DNA from: Clostridia bacterium
GTDB taxonomy: Bacteria; Bacillota; Clostridia; Peptostreptococcales; Acidaminobacteraceae
Reading direction: 5' to 3'
NCBI GenBank assembly: GCA_016938815.1
Contig: JAFGTX010000008.1
Location: 1-37,768 of the forward strand
Length of the DNA stretch: 37,768 nt
The notes under the pieces: model-generated
Database searches by the model: none
Told to the model about the DNA's origin: nothing
The model's input: only the letters and a program-made list of their open reading frames with translations
Shown here: one piece after another, positions 17,520 to 25,493 of the stretch
Layout: each line of letters starts with the position of its first letter
How positions within the stretch are numbered: the first letter of the stretch is position 1
Translations under genes and position numbers: made by a program

Positions 17520-18343
17520 TACATAACCTCCCTCAAATAATAGTCAATCAAACGACATGCAATTTCTTCTCTGTATACCTTCGTAGAACGTTTATCATCG
17601 CTGGCTGCCATTCTATTTTTATAAGCTGCCACCAAGCTGGCTACATCACCATTCATCAGTAACTGCAGTTCCGCTTCGCGCGATCGGATGGGCACGTCAT
17701 TAACGGCGCCTACCACCACCCGTATATCCTCCATAGAGCTTTCACCGACTTTGAATAAAACATATACAGAAAGCTTGGATAGAATACTGGCTTTTCTAAG
17801 ACCTGTTTTTCGGTAAAAGAAGCCATCGTAATTTATTTTTGGAATGCAAATCTTCTCCAGAATTTCGTTGTGCTGCAATGCCGTATGGTATTTGCCCTGA
17901 ATAAAATGCTCTATAGGTAGCCGCCTAACGCCGTGCACACTCCGAAGCACCACTTCTGCATCTAGGGCAAAAAATACCGGGATGCTATCACCGACACTGG
18001 CATCGTTGACCACGTTGCCACCAATGGTCGCCAGATTTCTTATAGACGGCGTTGCCATCTGAGCGATAGGTGCCTTGATATATTCCGGTAAAATCGCTGA
18101 CTGCGCCACTTCATTTTGTGTTGTACATGCCATAATCTCATAATGGGTTTCCGTTTCTATAATGCCTCGTAAACACGCCAAATGGGATAAATAGATAATC
18201 GCTTTGTCAAATCGCCTTTCTGCGCCTTGCCACTGCCTTTTTCGAATCATAAGGTCCGTTCCGCCGGCAAAAACGTAGTAATCACCTTGATCAAGGTAAG
18301 TCAGCAATTCTTCGAGGCTGTCTGGACGAATATTTTCTATCAT
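17519..18343 (-). CDS. Xanthine dehydrogenase-family FAD-binding subunit (first enzyme)
   Basis: 274-aa FAD subunit. Flavin-binding stretches VFAGGTDLMIRKRQ (about residues 22-35) and IRNLATIGGNVVNDASVGDSI are clear, and the C-terminal domain ends normally. It receives electrons from the FeS subunit and passes them to NAD or another acceptor. GGAGG lies upstream of ATG at 18343; the gene overlaps the FeS gene by 4 bases and abuts the membrane protein gene. Confidence 0.92.
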   Translation of the reverse strand: MIENIRPDSLEELLTYLDQGDYYVFAGGTDLMIRKRQWQGAERRFDKAIIYLSHLACLRGIIETETHYEIMACTTQNEVAQSAILPEYIKAPIAQMATPSIRNLATIGGNVVNDASVGDSIPVFFALDAEVVLRSVHGVRRLPIEHFIQGKYHTALQHNEILEKICIPKINYDGFFYRKTGLRKASILSKLSVYVLFKVGESSMEDIRVVVGAVNDVPIRSREAELQLLMNGDVASLVAAYKNRMAASDDKRSTKVYREEIACRLIDYYLREVM

Positions 18344-18810
18344 AAATCTTCAACCTCCTCAAAGACGCGTTTTACCGCTTCAAGTATGGTCTGATAACCC
18401 GTACAACGACAAATGTTCCCGGAAAGGCCTTCTCTGATTTCTTCATTGGTCGGATGTTTATAACGCCTTACCAAATACTCCGTCGCCATGACCATACCCG
18501 GTGTGCAAAAGCCACACTGCACAGCCCCTGCCATGACAAAAGCGTCTTCGATAATCCGGTAGCGCTTCGTCTGAGCTAGACCCTCAATGGTCTGCACTTC
18601 TTTTCCTATCACGCTGTTCATCGGCACCAAGCAGGAGTTCACCAGTTCACCATCGAGAAAAACGACACACGCACCACACTCGCCTTCACCGCAGCCTTCT
18701 TTGGTACCTGTAAGACCAAAGTCTTCTCTAAGCACATCCAGTAGCCGTCTTGAAAGAGAGGTTTCAAGGGATACTGCTTTACCATTTAAAATAAATTCAA
18801 CGTTTCTCAT
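18340..18810 (-). CDS. Xanthine dehydrogenase-family [2Fe-2S] subunit (first enzyme)
   Basis: 156-aa protein with CGEGECGACVVFLDG for the N-terminal cluster and VQCGFCTPGMV plus ICRCTGYQTI for the C-terminal cluster. All eight expected cysteines appear present. Overlaps of 14 bases with the Mo subunit gene and 4 with the FAD gene show one co-translated complex. ATG follows GGAGGTGACAAGAA. Confidence 0.94.
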   Translation of the reverse strand: MRNVEFILNGKAVSLETSLSRRLLDVLREDFGLTGTKEGCGEGECGACVVFLDGELVNSCLVPMNSVIGKEVQTIEGLAQTKRYRIIEDAFVMAGAVQCGFCTPGMVMATEYLVRRYKHPTNEEIREGLSGNICRCTGYQTILEAVKRVFEEVEDL

Positions 18811-20893
18811 TTCTTGTCACCTCCAAAAGCATCTCTGGTGTCACGGGTATCTGGTAAAGAGATTTGCCTATGGCGTCTGCCACCGCCGAAGCCACTGCCG
18901 GCGCCACCGCCACAAGGGTCAACTCGCCCACCGCTTTGGCCCCATATGGCCCATCCACATATTTATTTTCAATCCAAATAGCCTGCATTTCAGGAATATC
19001 GCTGGCTGTCGGTACAGTATAGGATTCAAAGGAATCTTGAAGGACCTTGCCATTTTTTGATACCATTTGTTCCATGAGTCCGTAACCCAAACCTTGTACC
19101 ACGCCGCCATGTACTTGTCCTAGGAATAATCCTTCATCAATTGGAATCCCAACGTCGTAAACGCCGTAAATATCCGTGCAGGTAATCTCGTAAGTCAGGG
19201 GGTCTACCGTCACTTTTGCCAACACAGCCGACCAAGAGTAAGCCATATAGGCGTTACCAGTCATCGTCTCCTGATCCCATATCACGTAATCTGGCTGCTT
19301 GAAATGTTCGGTAATGGTGATTTCTTCATCCGTCTTCATATGCGCTTTCAACTGTTCTGCCGCTTTATACAATAAATTACCGACCACCATGGTTGTCCGT
19401 GATGCCACGGTTGGACCTGAATCCGGTACACAGAAGGTATCTGGGTCCTCGTAAATGACATCTTTGATACCTATATCCAATACAGACGCCACAATTTTCG
19501 AAAGTGCCGTCTTGGCGCCCTGCCCCATTTCCACATTGGAAACCAAGATTTCCACCTTGCCATCCTGTCTTTTTTTAAGTTTGACCACAGCCTTGATATG
19601 TTCCGCTTCGCCGCTACCTGTAAAACCACCGCCATGAGGTACAAACGCGACGCCAATACCTGTATTCGGCGCTTTATCCTCCTTTAAATCCTGATAACCG
19701 CTAAAGGCTTCCAGCCGATCCGCCATTAAATCCAGATAGATGTCTTCGTTGAATATCCCACTTGTTGAAGTAATCATGCCTTTCTTCACGAAATAAGCCC
19801 TTCTGAACTGAATGGCATCTACTTCAAGTTTGTTCGCCAATTGGTTCATATGCTGTTCCAAGGCAAACATGGTCTGTGGTGCGCCAAAGCCTCTAAAGGC
19901 CCCGGTAAAAATATTATTGGTGCGCACAATCCGTCCTCTGACCCTAACGTTTTCAAAAGCGTAGCAACCTGTCAGCGTAAACATGGCCCTTTGCAGAACC
20001 ACATCAGAAAGCCCCAGATAAGGGCCTGCATCCAGATCAATCAAGCAGGACATGCCCACAATTTTACGGTCTTTCAAATAAGTTTTTATTTGAACCTCGG
20101 AAGGATGTCTTTTTGTGGTATAAGTCACATCTTCCCGCCTGTCAAAAATCAAGCGTATGGATTCCCTGATTTTTAATGCTGCAACTGCGACCTGACAAGC
20201 CAGCAACGATGGGTATTCTTCCTTACCTCCAAAAGCGCCACCAGTCGCCACTTGTACCACCCGAACATGGTTCTCGTCATAACCTGTGCAGTGCATCAAG
20301 GCGTTTTTCACGTAGTATGGGCATTGCATGGAACCATATACAGTCACGACGCCCTCTTCCACACAAGCAACAACCCCTTGTTTTTCCATGTAAAGCTGCT
20401 CTTGGTAGCCTGTCCTGTAGGTACCTTCAAAAACCTCATCGTAATCCATGGTCTCAATAGATCCTTTCACGAAGGTATGGTCTTCAAAGACATGGTTGGC
20501 ATCCTCTTTCACGTCATTCATGTCAAAAACTGCAGGCAGACCTTCGTAAGTCACCTCAATGCCCCTCATAAAATCAATGATTTGATTCTTATCCTTGCTC
20601 ACAATCAAAGCAATCGGTTCACCGATATAGTTCACTTCATCCTTAGCGAATACGGGCATATCATGTTCAATCATCGCAACGTCATTATGGACCGGTACAT
20701 CATCAGCGTCGATGATGAAGATGCCATCCACTGGTTCCGGATAGCGAATGCCTGTAATACGCCCTTTAGCCACCGTACTCCTGAGCGTCCTAGCATAGTG
20801 CAAGTTTTCAAAAGCGATATCTTCTATGTATCGCGTCTTGCCACTAATCTTATCTCTTGTATCCACACGTGCTACTTTATCTGTAATCCGCAT
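18797..20893 (-). CDS. Xanthine dehydrogenase-family molybdopterin-binding subunit (first enzyme)
   Basis: 698-aa catalytic subunit. N-terminal domain (RVDTRDKISGKTRYIEDI) and cofactor motifs GGAFGGKEEYPS, GAFRGFGAPQ and VEMGQGAKTAL are present, with catalytic Glu in GAKAVGELTL near the C-terminus. It is shorter than the second enzyme (763 aa) and clearly divergent, so the two should differ in substrate. The MocA-XdhC neighbourhood is that of selenium-dependent purine hydroxylases, but selenium use cannot be read from this protein because it would be a cofactor, not selenocysteine. ATG at 20893 follows AAGGAGG and overlaps mocA by 17 bases. Confidence 0.92.
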   Translation of the reverse strand: MRITDKVARVDTRDKISGKTRYIEDIAFENLHYARTLRSTVAKGRITGIRYPEPVDGIFIIDADDVPVHNDVAMIEHDMPVFAKDEVNYIGEPIALIVSKDKNQIIDFMRGIEVTYEGLPAVFDMNDVKEDANHVFEDHTFVKGSIETMDYDEVFEGTYRTGYQEQLYMEKQGVVACVEEGVVTVYGSMQCPYYVKNALMHCTGYDENHVRVVQVATGGAFGGKEEYPSLLACQVAVAALKIRESIRLIFDRREDVTYTTKRHPSEVQIKTYLKDRKIVGMSCLIDLDAGPYLGLSDVVLQRAMFTLTGCYAFENVRVRGRIVRTNNIFTGAFRGFGAPQTMFALEQHMNQLANKLEVDAIQFRRAYFVKKGMITSTSGIFNEDIYLDLMADRLEAFSGYQDLKEDKAPNTGIGVAFVPHGGGFTGSGEAEHIKAVVKLKKRQDGKVEILVSNVEMGQGAKTALSKIVASVLDIGIKDVIYEDPDTFCVPDSGPTVASRTTMVVGNLLYKAAEQLKAHMKTDEEITITEHFKQPDYVIWDQETMTGNAYMAYSWSAVLAKVTVDPLTYEITCTDIYGVYDVGIPIDEGLFLGQVHGGVVQGLGYGLMEQMVSKNGKVLQDSFESYTVPTASDIPEMQAIWIENKYVDGPYGAKAVGELTLVAVAPAVASAVADAIGKSLYQIPVTPEMLLEVTRNEKR

Positions 20894-21458
20894 GCTGAAA
20901 CCTCCTTAATGCCGCCTCATAATCGTTCAGGGTGTCTATATCCAACAAAATCCCCTTATCCGCCACATTGACATAAGTCACCTGCCGATCCTTAATGAAA
21001 TCTCGCATAGTTTGATAACCGGTGTTCTGTAAACAGGTCTCGATATATTGACCCGCCACTAAGATCGGATGACCTGACCGCCCTCTGTAAATTGGAATGA
21101 CGACTTCATCTTCCGTCTTCAGCATTTGTTCATAAACCTCAGCCTGCACCAAAGGATAATCCCCAGGACTCATAAAAAAACGATCACATTGAAGATGGGC
21201 AAGTCCACATTTTATGGATGAAAACATGCCTTCTTCATAGTGCTCATTGATCACCAATACTACTTTTGGATAGCACGCACAAATAGGCACCAACAATTCA
21301 TGTCGGTACCCACCAACCACAATGATGCGTTCGCAATACGCTTCCATTCTCTTAATGACGCGTTCAAGCACCGTACCATCGTCAAAAGGCAACGTCATCT
21401 TATACGACTGCGCTCTCGTCGATAATCCTGCTGCTAAAATCAGCCCCTCAATTCTCAT
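20877..21458 (-). CDS. mocA: MocA-type molybdenum cofactor cytidylyltransferase
   Basis: 193-aa nucleotidyltransferase of the MobA/MocA/IspD-like fold that would convert Mo-molybdopterin to its CMP form, as XDH-family enzymes require. The signature nucleotide loop LILAAGLSTR occupies residues 6-15, followed by KMTLPFDDGTVLERV; MSPGDYPLV carries the metal-binding Asp; GRSGHPIL is typical of MocA. It is the first gene of the 15-gene operon, so cofactor supply is co-expressed with the enzymes. ATG at 21458 follows GGTGGTGAG. Confidence 0.88.
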   Translation of the reverse strand: MRIEGLILAAGLSTRAQSYKMTLPFDDGTVLERVIKRMEAYCERIIVVGGYRHELLVPICACYPKVVLVINEHYEEGMFSSIKCGLAHLQCDRFFMSPGDYPLVQAEVYEQMLKTEDEVVIPIYRGRSGHPILVAGQYIETCLQNTGYQTMRDFIKDRQVTYVNVADKGILLDIDTLNDYEAALRRFQHADYR

Positions 21459-21644
21459 TTTTTTCTCACCACCTGCACAATTGTTAACCTTATACCCACT
21501 TTGTTTTAAGACAATGCATTTTAAGAGGCAATTATTTACAAAACATCAAGAATTATTTCCATTCCAAATCAACTGAAATTAGTGCATTTCTAGCAGAATT
21601 GTGGTTTAATATATATATCATAATAATTTTGAGGAGTGAACTAG
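21459..21644. other. Divergent intergenic region, mocA operon and small membrane protein gene
   Basis: AT-rich spacer of 186 bases that must carry the promoters of both the 15-gene operon (minus) and the 126-aa gene (plus). On the minus strand TATAAG lies about 30 bases before mocA, with TTGTCT 14 bases above it, short of ideal spacing. On the plus strand only a run of TA is seen. No riboswitch or clear operator was found. Confidence 0.4.
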
Positions 21645-22025
21645 ATGGATACGAAGATGATGATTATTTCCGTACTGATTGCTTTAGGAGGTAGTGCGGC
21701 TATAGTGCTCTATTACTATAGAAAGCGAAGCGCGGTTAAATTATATGAAGAGGTGTTTCAACAAGTACAAATGGTACCAAAGCAAAAACGTACGGGTTTC
21801 CTATTGATGATGTTCAGAGACAGTGTTTCAGCACAAAAGAACAAGAACAAGACACAATCTATGGCAAAATATTCAAACCCAAAATATGTCGAAGCACAAC
21901 TTCTTATGATGCAAAAGGCTTTGAAAGACAGAAAAGCGGTAAAAGACAAAACGACTAAAAAAGCTTTAATCATTTTTGACAGTTATATGAACTGGGAAAA
22001 GAAAAAACTAAGCAGCAGCAAGTAA
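21645..22025 (+). CDS. Small single-span membrane protein of unknown function
   Basis: 126 aa. Residues about 6-24 form one hydrophobic span (IISVLIALGGSAAIVLYYY) followed by a positive RKR stop, so the bulk should be cytoplasmic. The remainder is highly basic (many Lys) and predicted helical. I recognise no domain. GAGGAGTGAACTAG precedes the ATG, and a strong terminator follows the stop, so it is a real monocistronic unit. It is one of the very few plus-strand genes here. Confidence 0.75.
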   Translation: MDTKMMIISVLIALGGSAAIVLYYYRKRSAVKLYEEVFQQVQMVPKQKRTGFLLMMFRDSVSAQKNKNKTQSMAKYSNPKYVEAQLLMMQKALKDRKAVKDKTTKKALIIFDSYMNWEKKKLSSSK

Positions 22026-22040
22026 TCCTATTTAAAAAAC

Positions 22041-22087
22041 AAAAAAGCTATCAATCCGTTCAAAGAACAGATTTGATAGCTTTTTCT
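22041..22087. terminator. Bidirectional terminator
   Basis: Stem AGCTATCAA pairs with TTTGATAGCT, flanked by six A on the left and five T on the right. It serves the 126-aa gene (+) and the aminotransferase gene (-), whose stop lies 16 bases away. Confidence 0.9.
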
Positions 22088-22102
22088 TTCGGTAATTCTA
22101 TT

Positions 22103-23290
22103 TTATTTTTTGAACTCGTTAGCCAACTGTGTCCAAGCGTTCAAGGATCTTTCAATTTTATCGTATGAAATGCAATAAGACATTCTCATATAGCCAGGGC
22201 AACCAAATGCAGAGCCTGGAACGGCAAGCAAGTTGTATTTTTTCGCCGCTTGTACGAATGCCTTATCATCAGGAACCAAGGTCTTAGCAAAGAGATAGAA
22301 AGCACCTTCCGGTTTCGCACATTCAAAGCCTAAATCCAAGAGATGGTTGTAGAGCAAATCGCGATTTCGTTTGTAAACGTCTACCTCAACCGTTTCATCA
22401 AGACACTCTAAAATTACTCTTTGGAATAACGATGGCGCATTGGTATAACCGATGTTTCGGGTTGCATTGCTCAAGCAGATTTCCACTTCCTCTGCCTCAT
22501 CCATCTCAGGTGAAAATGCCACGTAGCCGATTCTTTCACCCGGTAGAGACAGGGATTTACTATAAGAATAGACACCGAAGGTATTCTTGTAGTAATTCAA
22601 CATGTAAGGTACGTCGATACCATCGTATACGATTTCTCTATAAGGATCATCCGAAACGATATAAATCGTGTTATTCATCTCAGCAGATTTCTTAGTCAGC
22701 AGGTCAGCCAATTCCTTGATTACCGCTTCTTTGTAAACAACGCCCGTTGGATTGTTGGGGCTGTTGATAATAACTGCTTTTGTCTTAGGCGTTATTGCCG
22801 CTTCAAGCGCTTTTGTATCAGGTTCAAAGGTACCCATTTTCGATGGTACCACGACAAGTTTACCTTGACAGTCATCAATGTAGTTTCCGTAAGGACCAAA
22901 GTATGGCGCAAAAGTGATGACTTCATCGTCTGGGTCTAGGATCGTCTTGAATACGATGCTAAGGCCGCCACCAGCACCCACTGTCATGGCCACGTTCTTG
23001 TATGTCAAGTTCAAACCATGCTTTTTATTCAGATCTTGTGCAATCCCTTCCCTAACATCTTCATAGCCTGAATTAGACATGTAGCCATGTATGTAATTTG
23101 GATCTTCATTATCTAAAATTTCTTTGATTACCGTTTTTACTTTCTCAGGTGGTTTAACATTAGGATTGCCTATACTAAAATCAAAAACATTTTCCGCACC
23201 GTGAATTTTAGCCAAACGGTTTCCTTCTTCAAACATCTGTCTAATCACAGAACTACCAGCAAGCGTTGCTCTCATCTTTTTAGATATCAT
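22103..23290 (-). CDS. Class I pyridoxal-phosphate aminotransferase
   Basis: 395-aa fold-type I aminotransferase, aspartate-aminotransferase group. SPNNPTG (about residues 177-183), VSDDPYRE with the pyridine-binding Asp, and the Schiff-base lysine in SYSKSLSLPGERIGY (Lys245) are visible, plus C-terminal PGYMRMSYC with the carboxylate-binding Arg. Start ATG follows TTTTGGAGGCGAAGAC. Amino donor is not predictable; aspartate, alanine or branched-chain amino acids are possible. It appears to be monocistronic, between two terminators. Confidence 0.9.
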   Translation of the reverse strand: MISKKMRATLAGSSVIRQMFEEGNRLAKIHGAENVFDFSIGNPNVKPPEKVKTVIKEILDNEDPNYIHGYMSNSGYEDVREGIAQDLNKKHGLNLTYKNVAMTVGAGGGLSIVFKTILDPDDEVITFAPYFGPYGNYIDDCQGKLVVVPSKMGTFEPDTKALEAAITPKTKAVIINSPNNPTGVVYKEAVIKELADLLTKKSAEMNNTIYIVSDDPYREIVYDGIDVPYMLNYYKNTFGVYSYSKSLSLPGERIGYVAFSPEMDEAEEVEICLSNATRNIGYTNAPSLFQRVILECLDETVEVDVYKRNRDLLYNHLLDLGFECAKPEGAFYLFAKTLVPDDKAFVQAAKKYNLLAVPGSAFGCPGYMRMSYCISYDKIERSLNAWTQLANEFKK

Positions 23291-23351
23291 GTCTTCGCCT
23301 CCAAAATTATAATATATATCATATTATTTAAAGCAATAGTCATGCCAAAAG

Positions 23352-23382
23352 AAGAATGAGCAATATGCCCATTCTTCCTCTT
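23352..23382 (-). terminator. Terminator after metF
   Basis: On the minus strand GAAGAATG pairs with CATTCTTC around an 11-base loop, followed by TTTT. It lies about 70 bases after metF and before the aminotransferase gene. Confidence 0.7.
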
Positions 23383-23450
23383 CAGCTACCCCTTCCAGAG
23401 TCTATTTTGTTTTAAAAAGTTGACGCCCTGTCAATAAAATTGGACAAAAC

Positions 23451-24341
23451 CTATAAAGAACTCGCCTTCAGGTTATTCCTGATATGCCCGATGTTGCCCA
23501 TAATGCGTTTTGCTGTATCGGATTTGTTCATCGTATAAAGGTGAATCCCCTTGATGCCCCATGACAATAAATCCGTGATCTGCTCCGTTGCATAAATCGT
23601 CCCCGCTTCTTTCAGCGCAACAGGGTCATCATGGTACTTGTTTAGAATTCGCGTGAATTTGCTCGGAAACTTACATCCGGAAAGTTCGACGATCTTGCTG
23701 GTCTGGTTCTTGTTCAGCACCGGTAAAATACCTGCGATAACAGGAATGTTGATGCCCTTCTTTTGAATCAGATCATAGTAATCGTAAAACAATTCATTGT
23801 CGAAGAACAATTGTGTAATCAGGAAATCGGCACCCTCATCCACTTTGCGCTTGAGATGCTCTATATCCTGTTCCAGACTGATCGCTTCAATATGCTTCTC
23901 TGGATAGCAAGCCGCGCCAATGGTCATATTTTCTGCTCTTCTGATGTGACGGATCAAATCCGATGCATAGCTGAAATTGTCCTTTAGGTTGGAGAAATCA
24001 AAGCTTTCGGGTATATCCCCTCTAAGGGCTAGAATATTGTCGATATTGGCCTTTCTCAGTTCACCAATGGTACTTTCCAGCTCGGTTCTGCTGGACGTGA
24101 CACAGGTCAAATGTGCGATGGACTCTATCCCATAATGGTTCTTGATCCTCGATGCAATCTCCACCGTTTTGTCTTTTGATGTACCCATGGCGCCATAAGT
24201 CACACTAATGAAATCCGGCTCTAATTCTTTTAATTCTTCTATGGTATTGAAGATACCTTCCAGCGAAGGGTCATTCTTGGGTGGAAAGACCTCAAAGGAA
24301 AAGGTATGCTGCTTACTCTCTATCAAATCTTTAATGCTCAT
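23451..24341 (-). CDS. metF: Methylenetetrahydrofolate reductase
   Basis: 296-aa TIM-barrel flavoprotein that reduces 5,10-methylene-THF to 5-methyl-THF, the methyl donor for methionine. N-terminal FSFEVFPPK (about residues 14-22) with the conserved Glu, then EPDFISVTYGAMG, ILALRGDIP, GAACYPEKH and FLITQLFFDN are all MetF signatures. ATG follows AACGGGAGGTATAA. It is the fourth gene of the SAM-riboswitch operon, pairing methyl-folate supply with homocysteine synthesis. Confidence 0.95.
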   Translation of the reverse strand: MSIKDLIESKQHTFSFEVFPPKNDPSLEGIFNTIEELKELEPDFISVTYGAMGTSKDKTVEIASRIKNHYGIESIAHLTCVTSSRTELESTIGELRKANIDNILALRGDIPESFDFSNLKDNFSYASDLIRHIRRAENMTIGAACYPEKHIEAISLEQDIEHLKRKVDEGADFLITQLFFDNELFYDYYDLIQKKGINIPVIAGILPVLNKNQTSKIVELSGCKFPSKFTRILNKYHDDPVALKEAGTIYATEQITDLLSWGIKGIHLYTMNKSDTAKRIMGNIGHIRNNLKASSL

Positions 24342-24358
24342 TTATACCTCCCGTTTCT

Positions 24359-25087
24359 CTATACGAATTCAAAGTTGCCCCAAGCGCCCATCTGATCATC
24401 TACGATGGCGATGACACCTGATATATCCTTGAATGTTCTGCTATAATTCAATACGTCCTTGATTTTGCTCTTATCGATGAGTAGATTGCCAAAAGCCGTC
24501 GCCGCCGCATCTGCAACCAGCGTATCTTTGGAAATGACCGTCACGGCATCACATTTGCCAAAACTCAATGAATGGCCCAGTTTTCCAGAAGAGGTGCATA
24601 TGCCAATCGGCAACTCATTCGAATCTATTTCTATGGACAGGTTGTTCACCTTGGAATGCGCCCCTCCATGAAGAAGCACACGTTTATTTTGAATGCTGTA
24701 AACGAAGAGATCGCCACCGTTCTCGATAATCAGTTCCTTCGTTTCTTTGTAAAACATCAATCCCAAATAGTGAGAAACAGCGCCGGCAACCGTCGCCATA
24801 GGTCCGACGCCAAGCTTTTTGGAAGCCTCTTTCATATGTTTGATGATCAAAGGGTCACTCGGCAAGACTTTAATCGGTTTTAAGCTGGCGTTGAATTCCG
24901 GGTAAATCTGGATATAAGCTTCAATGGTTTCGCGCAGCTTCTTCAATTCGACCTTGAGCACATCCTCCAAATCACCGTCTGTATAAATTTGAAGGTCTGA
25001 TTCAAAAATGGTGATATTGAAATTTTGAATTTGTTCTGGCGCTACATAACGTCTGTAATAGCGTTCTTCATAAATATCAGCTTTCAT
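24359..25087 (-). CDS. UPF0280 family (COG2122) protein, homocysteine synthesis accessory
   Basis: 242 aa, ApbE-like fold family. Segments MATVAGAVSHYLG, IIENGGDLFV and GICTSSGKLGHSLSFGKCDAVTV are characteristic. In methanogens a COG2122 protein has been linked genetically to homocysteine formation together with DUF39 and NIL-ferredoxin proteins; the gene order here repeats that association. I chose ATG at 25087 because it overlaps the ferredoxin stop (ATGAAAGCTGA), whereas the frame could extend to 25102. Exact reaction unknown. Confidence 0.85.
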   Translation of the reverse strand: MKADIYEERYYRRYVAPEQIQNFNITIFESDLQIYTDGDLEDVLKVELKKLRETIEAYIQIYPEFNASLKPIKVLPSDPLIIKHMKEASKKLGVGPMATVAGAVSHYLGLMFYKETKELIIENGGDLFVYSIQNKRVLLHGGAHSKVNNLSIEIDSNELPIGICTSSGKLGHSLSFGKCDAVTVISKDTLVADAAATAFGNLLIDKSKIKDVLNYSRTFKDISGVIAIVDDQMGAWGNFEFV

Positions 25088-25493
25088 GAGACACCACACC
25101 ATTGCTTATAGCCCTTGATGGACAGACCTTGATGCAGAGGTTGCAGCCAATACATTTGCTGTTTTGGAAGACAAGGGATTGCTCCTGATCAAGTGACAAG
25201 GCTTGAGACTGACATGCCGACGTACATAGACCACACTCTACACAAACCGCTCTATCCACTGTGATGGTACTGTTGATGAAATCAGCCAGTACACCTTCCT
25301 GTTCAACATATTCCAATCCGCGAGCAATATTTTCCGAACTGCCATCCACCTCTACGAAAAGTGAGCCTCTGAAGTTGAAGTCAAAAGACGCTTTGATGAT
25401 GTTGATTTTCAAATCATAATTCTTGATCAAGTTATATACAATCGGCTTGTCGCCTGTTGTGTTTGGAAAAGTAATTAGCAATTTTGATTTCAT
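25077..25493 (-). CDS. NIL domain / 2x[4Fe-4S] ferredoxin protein
   Basis: 138 aa. An N-terminal NIL domain (about residues 1-75, as in methionine transporter ATPases) is fused to a ferredoxin with CVECGLCTSACQ and CIGCNLCIKVCP, each followed by the fourth Cys or Pro in family fashion. The protein likely delivers electrons or sulfur for homocysteine formation by the DUF39 partner. Its ATG shares one base with the DUF39 stop. Confidence 0.9.
   Translation of the reverse strand: MKSKLLITFPNTTGDKPIVYNLIKNYDLKINIIKASFDFNFRGSLFVEVDGSSENIARGLEYVEQEGVLADFINSTITVDRAVCVECGLCTSACQSQALSLDQEQSLVFQNSKCIGCNLCIKVCPSRAISNGVVSHES

Noticed and set aside
16929-20893. Selenocysteine (in-frame UGA) in the XDH subunits
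   Set aside because: All subunits are full length with intact C-termini; selenium in these enzymes would be a cofactor, so no recoded stop is needed or seen.
20252-20971. 239-codon plus-strand open frame
   Set aside because: It lies antisense to the Mo subunit and mocA genes, has no ribosome site, and its residue composition is not protein-like.
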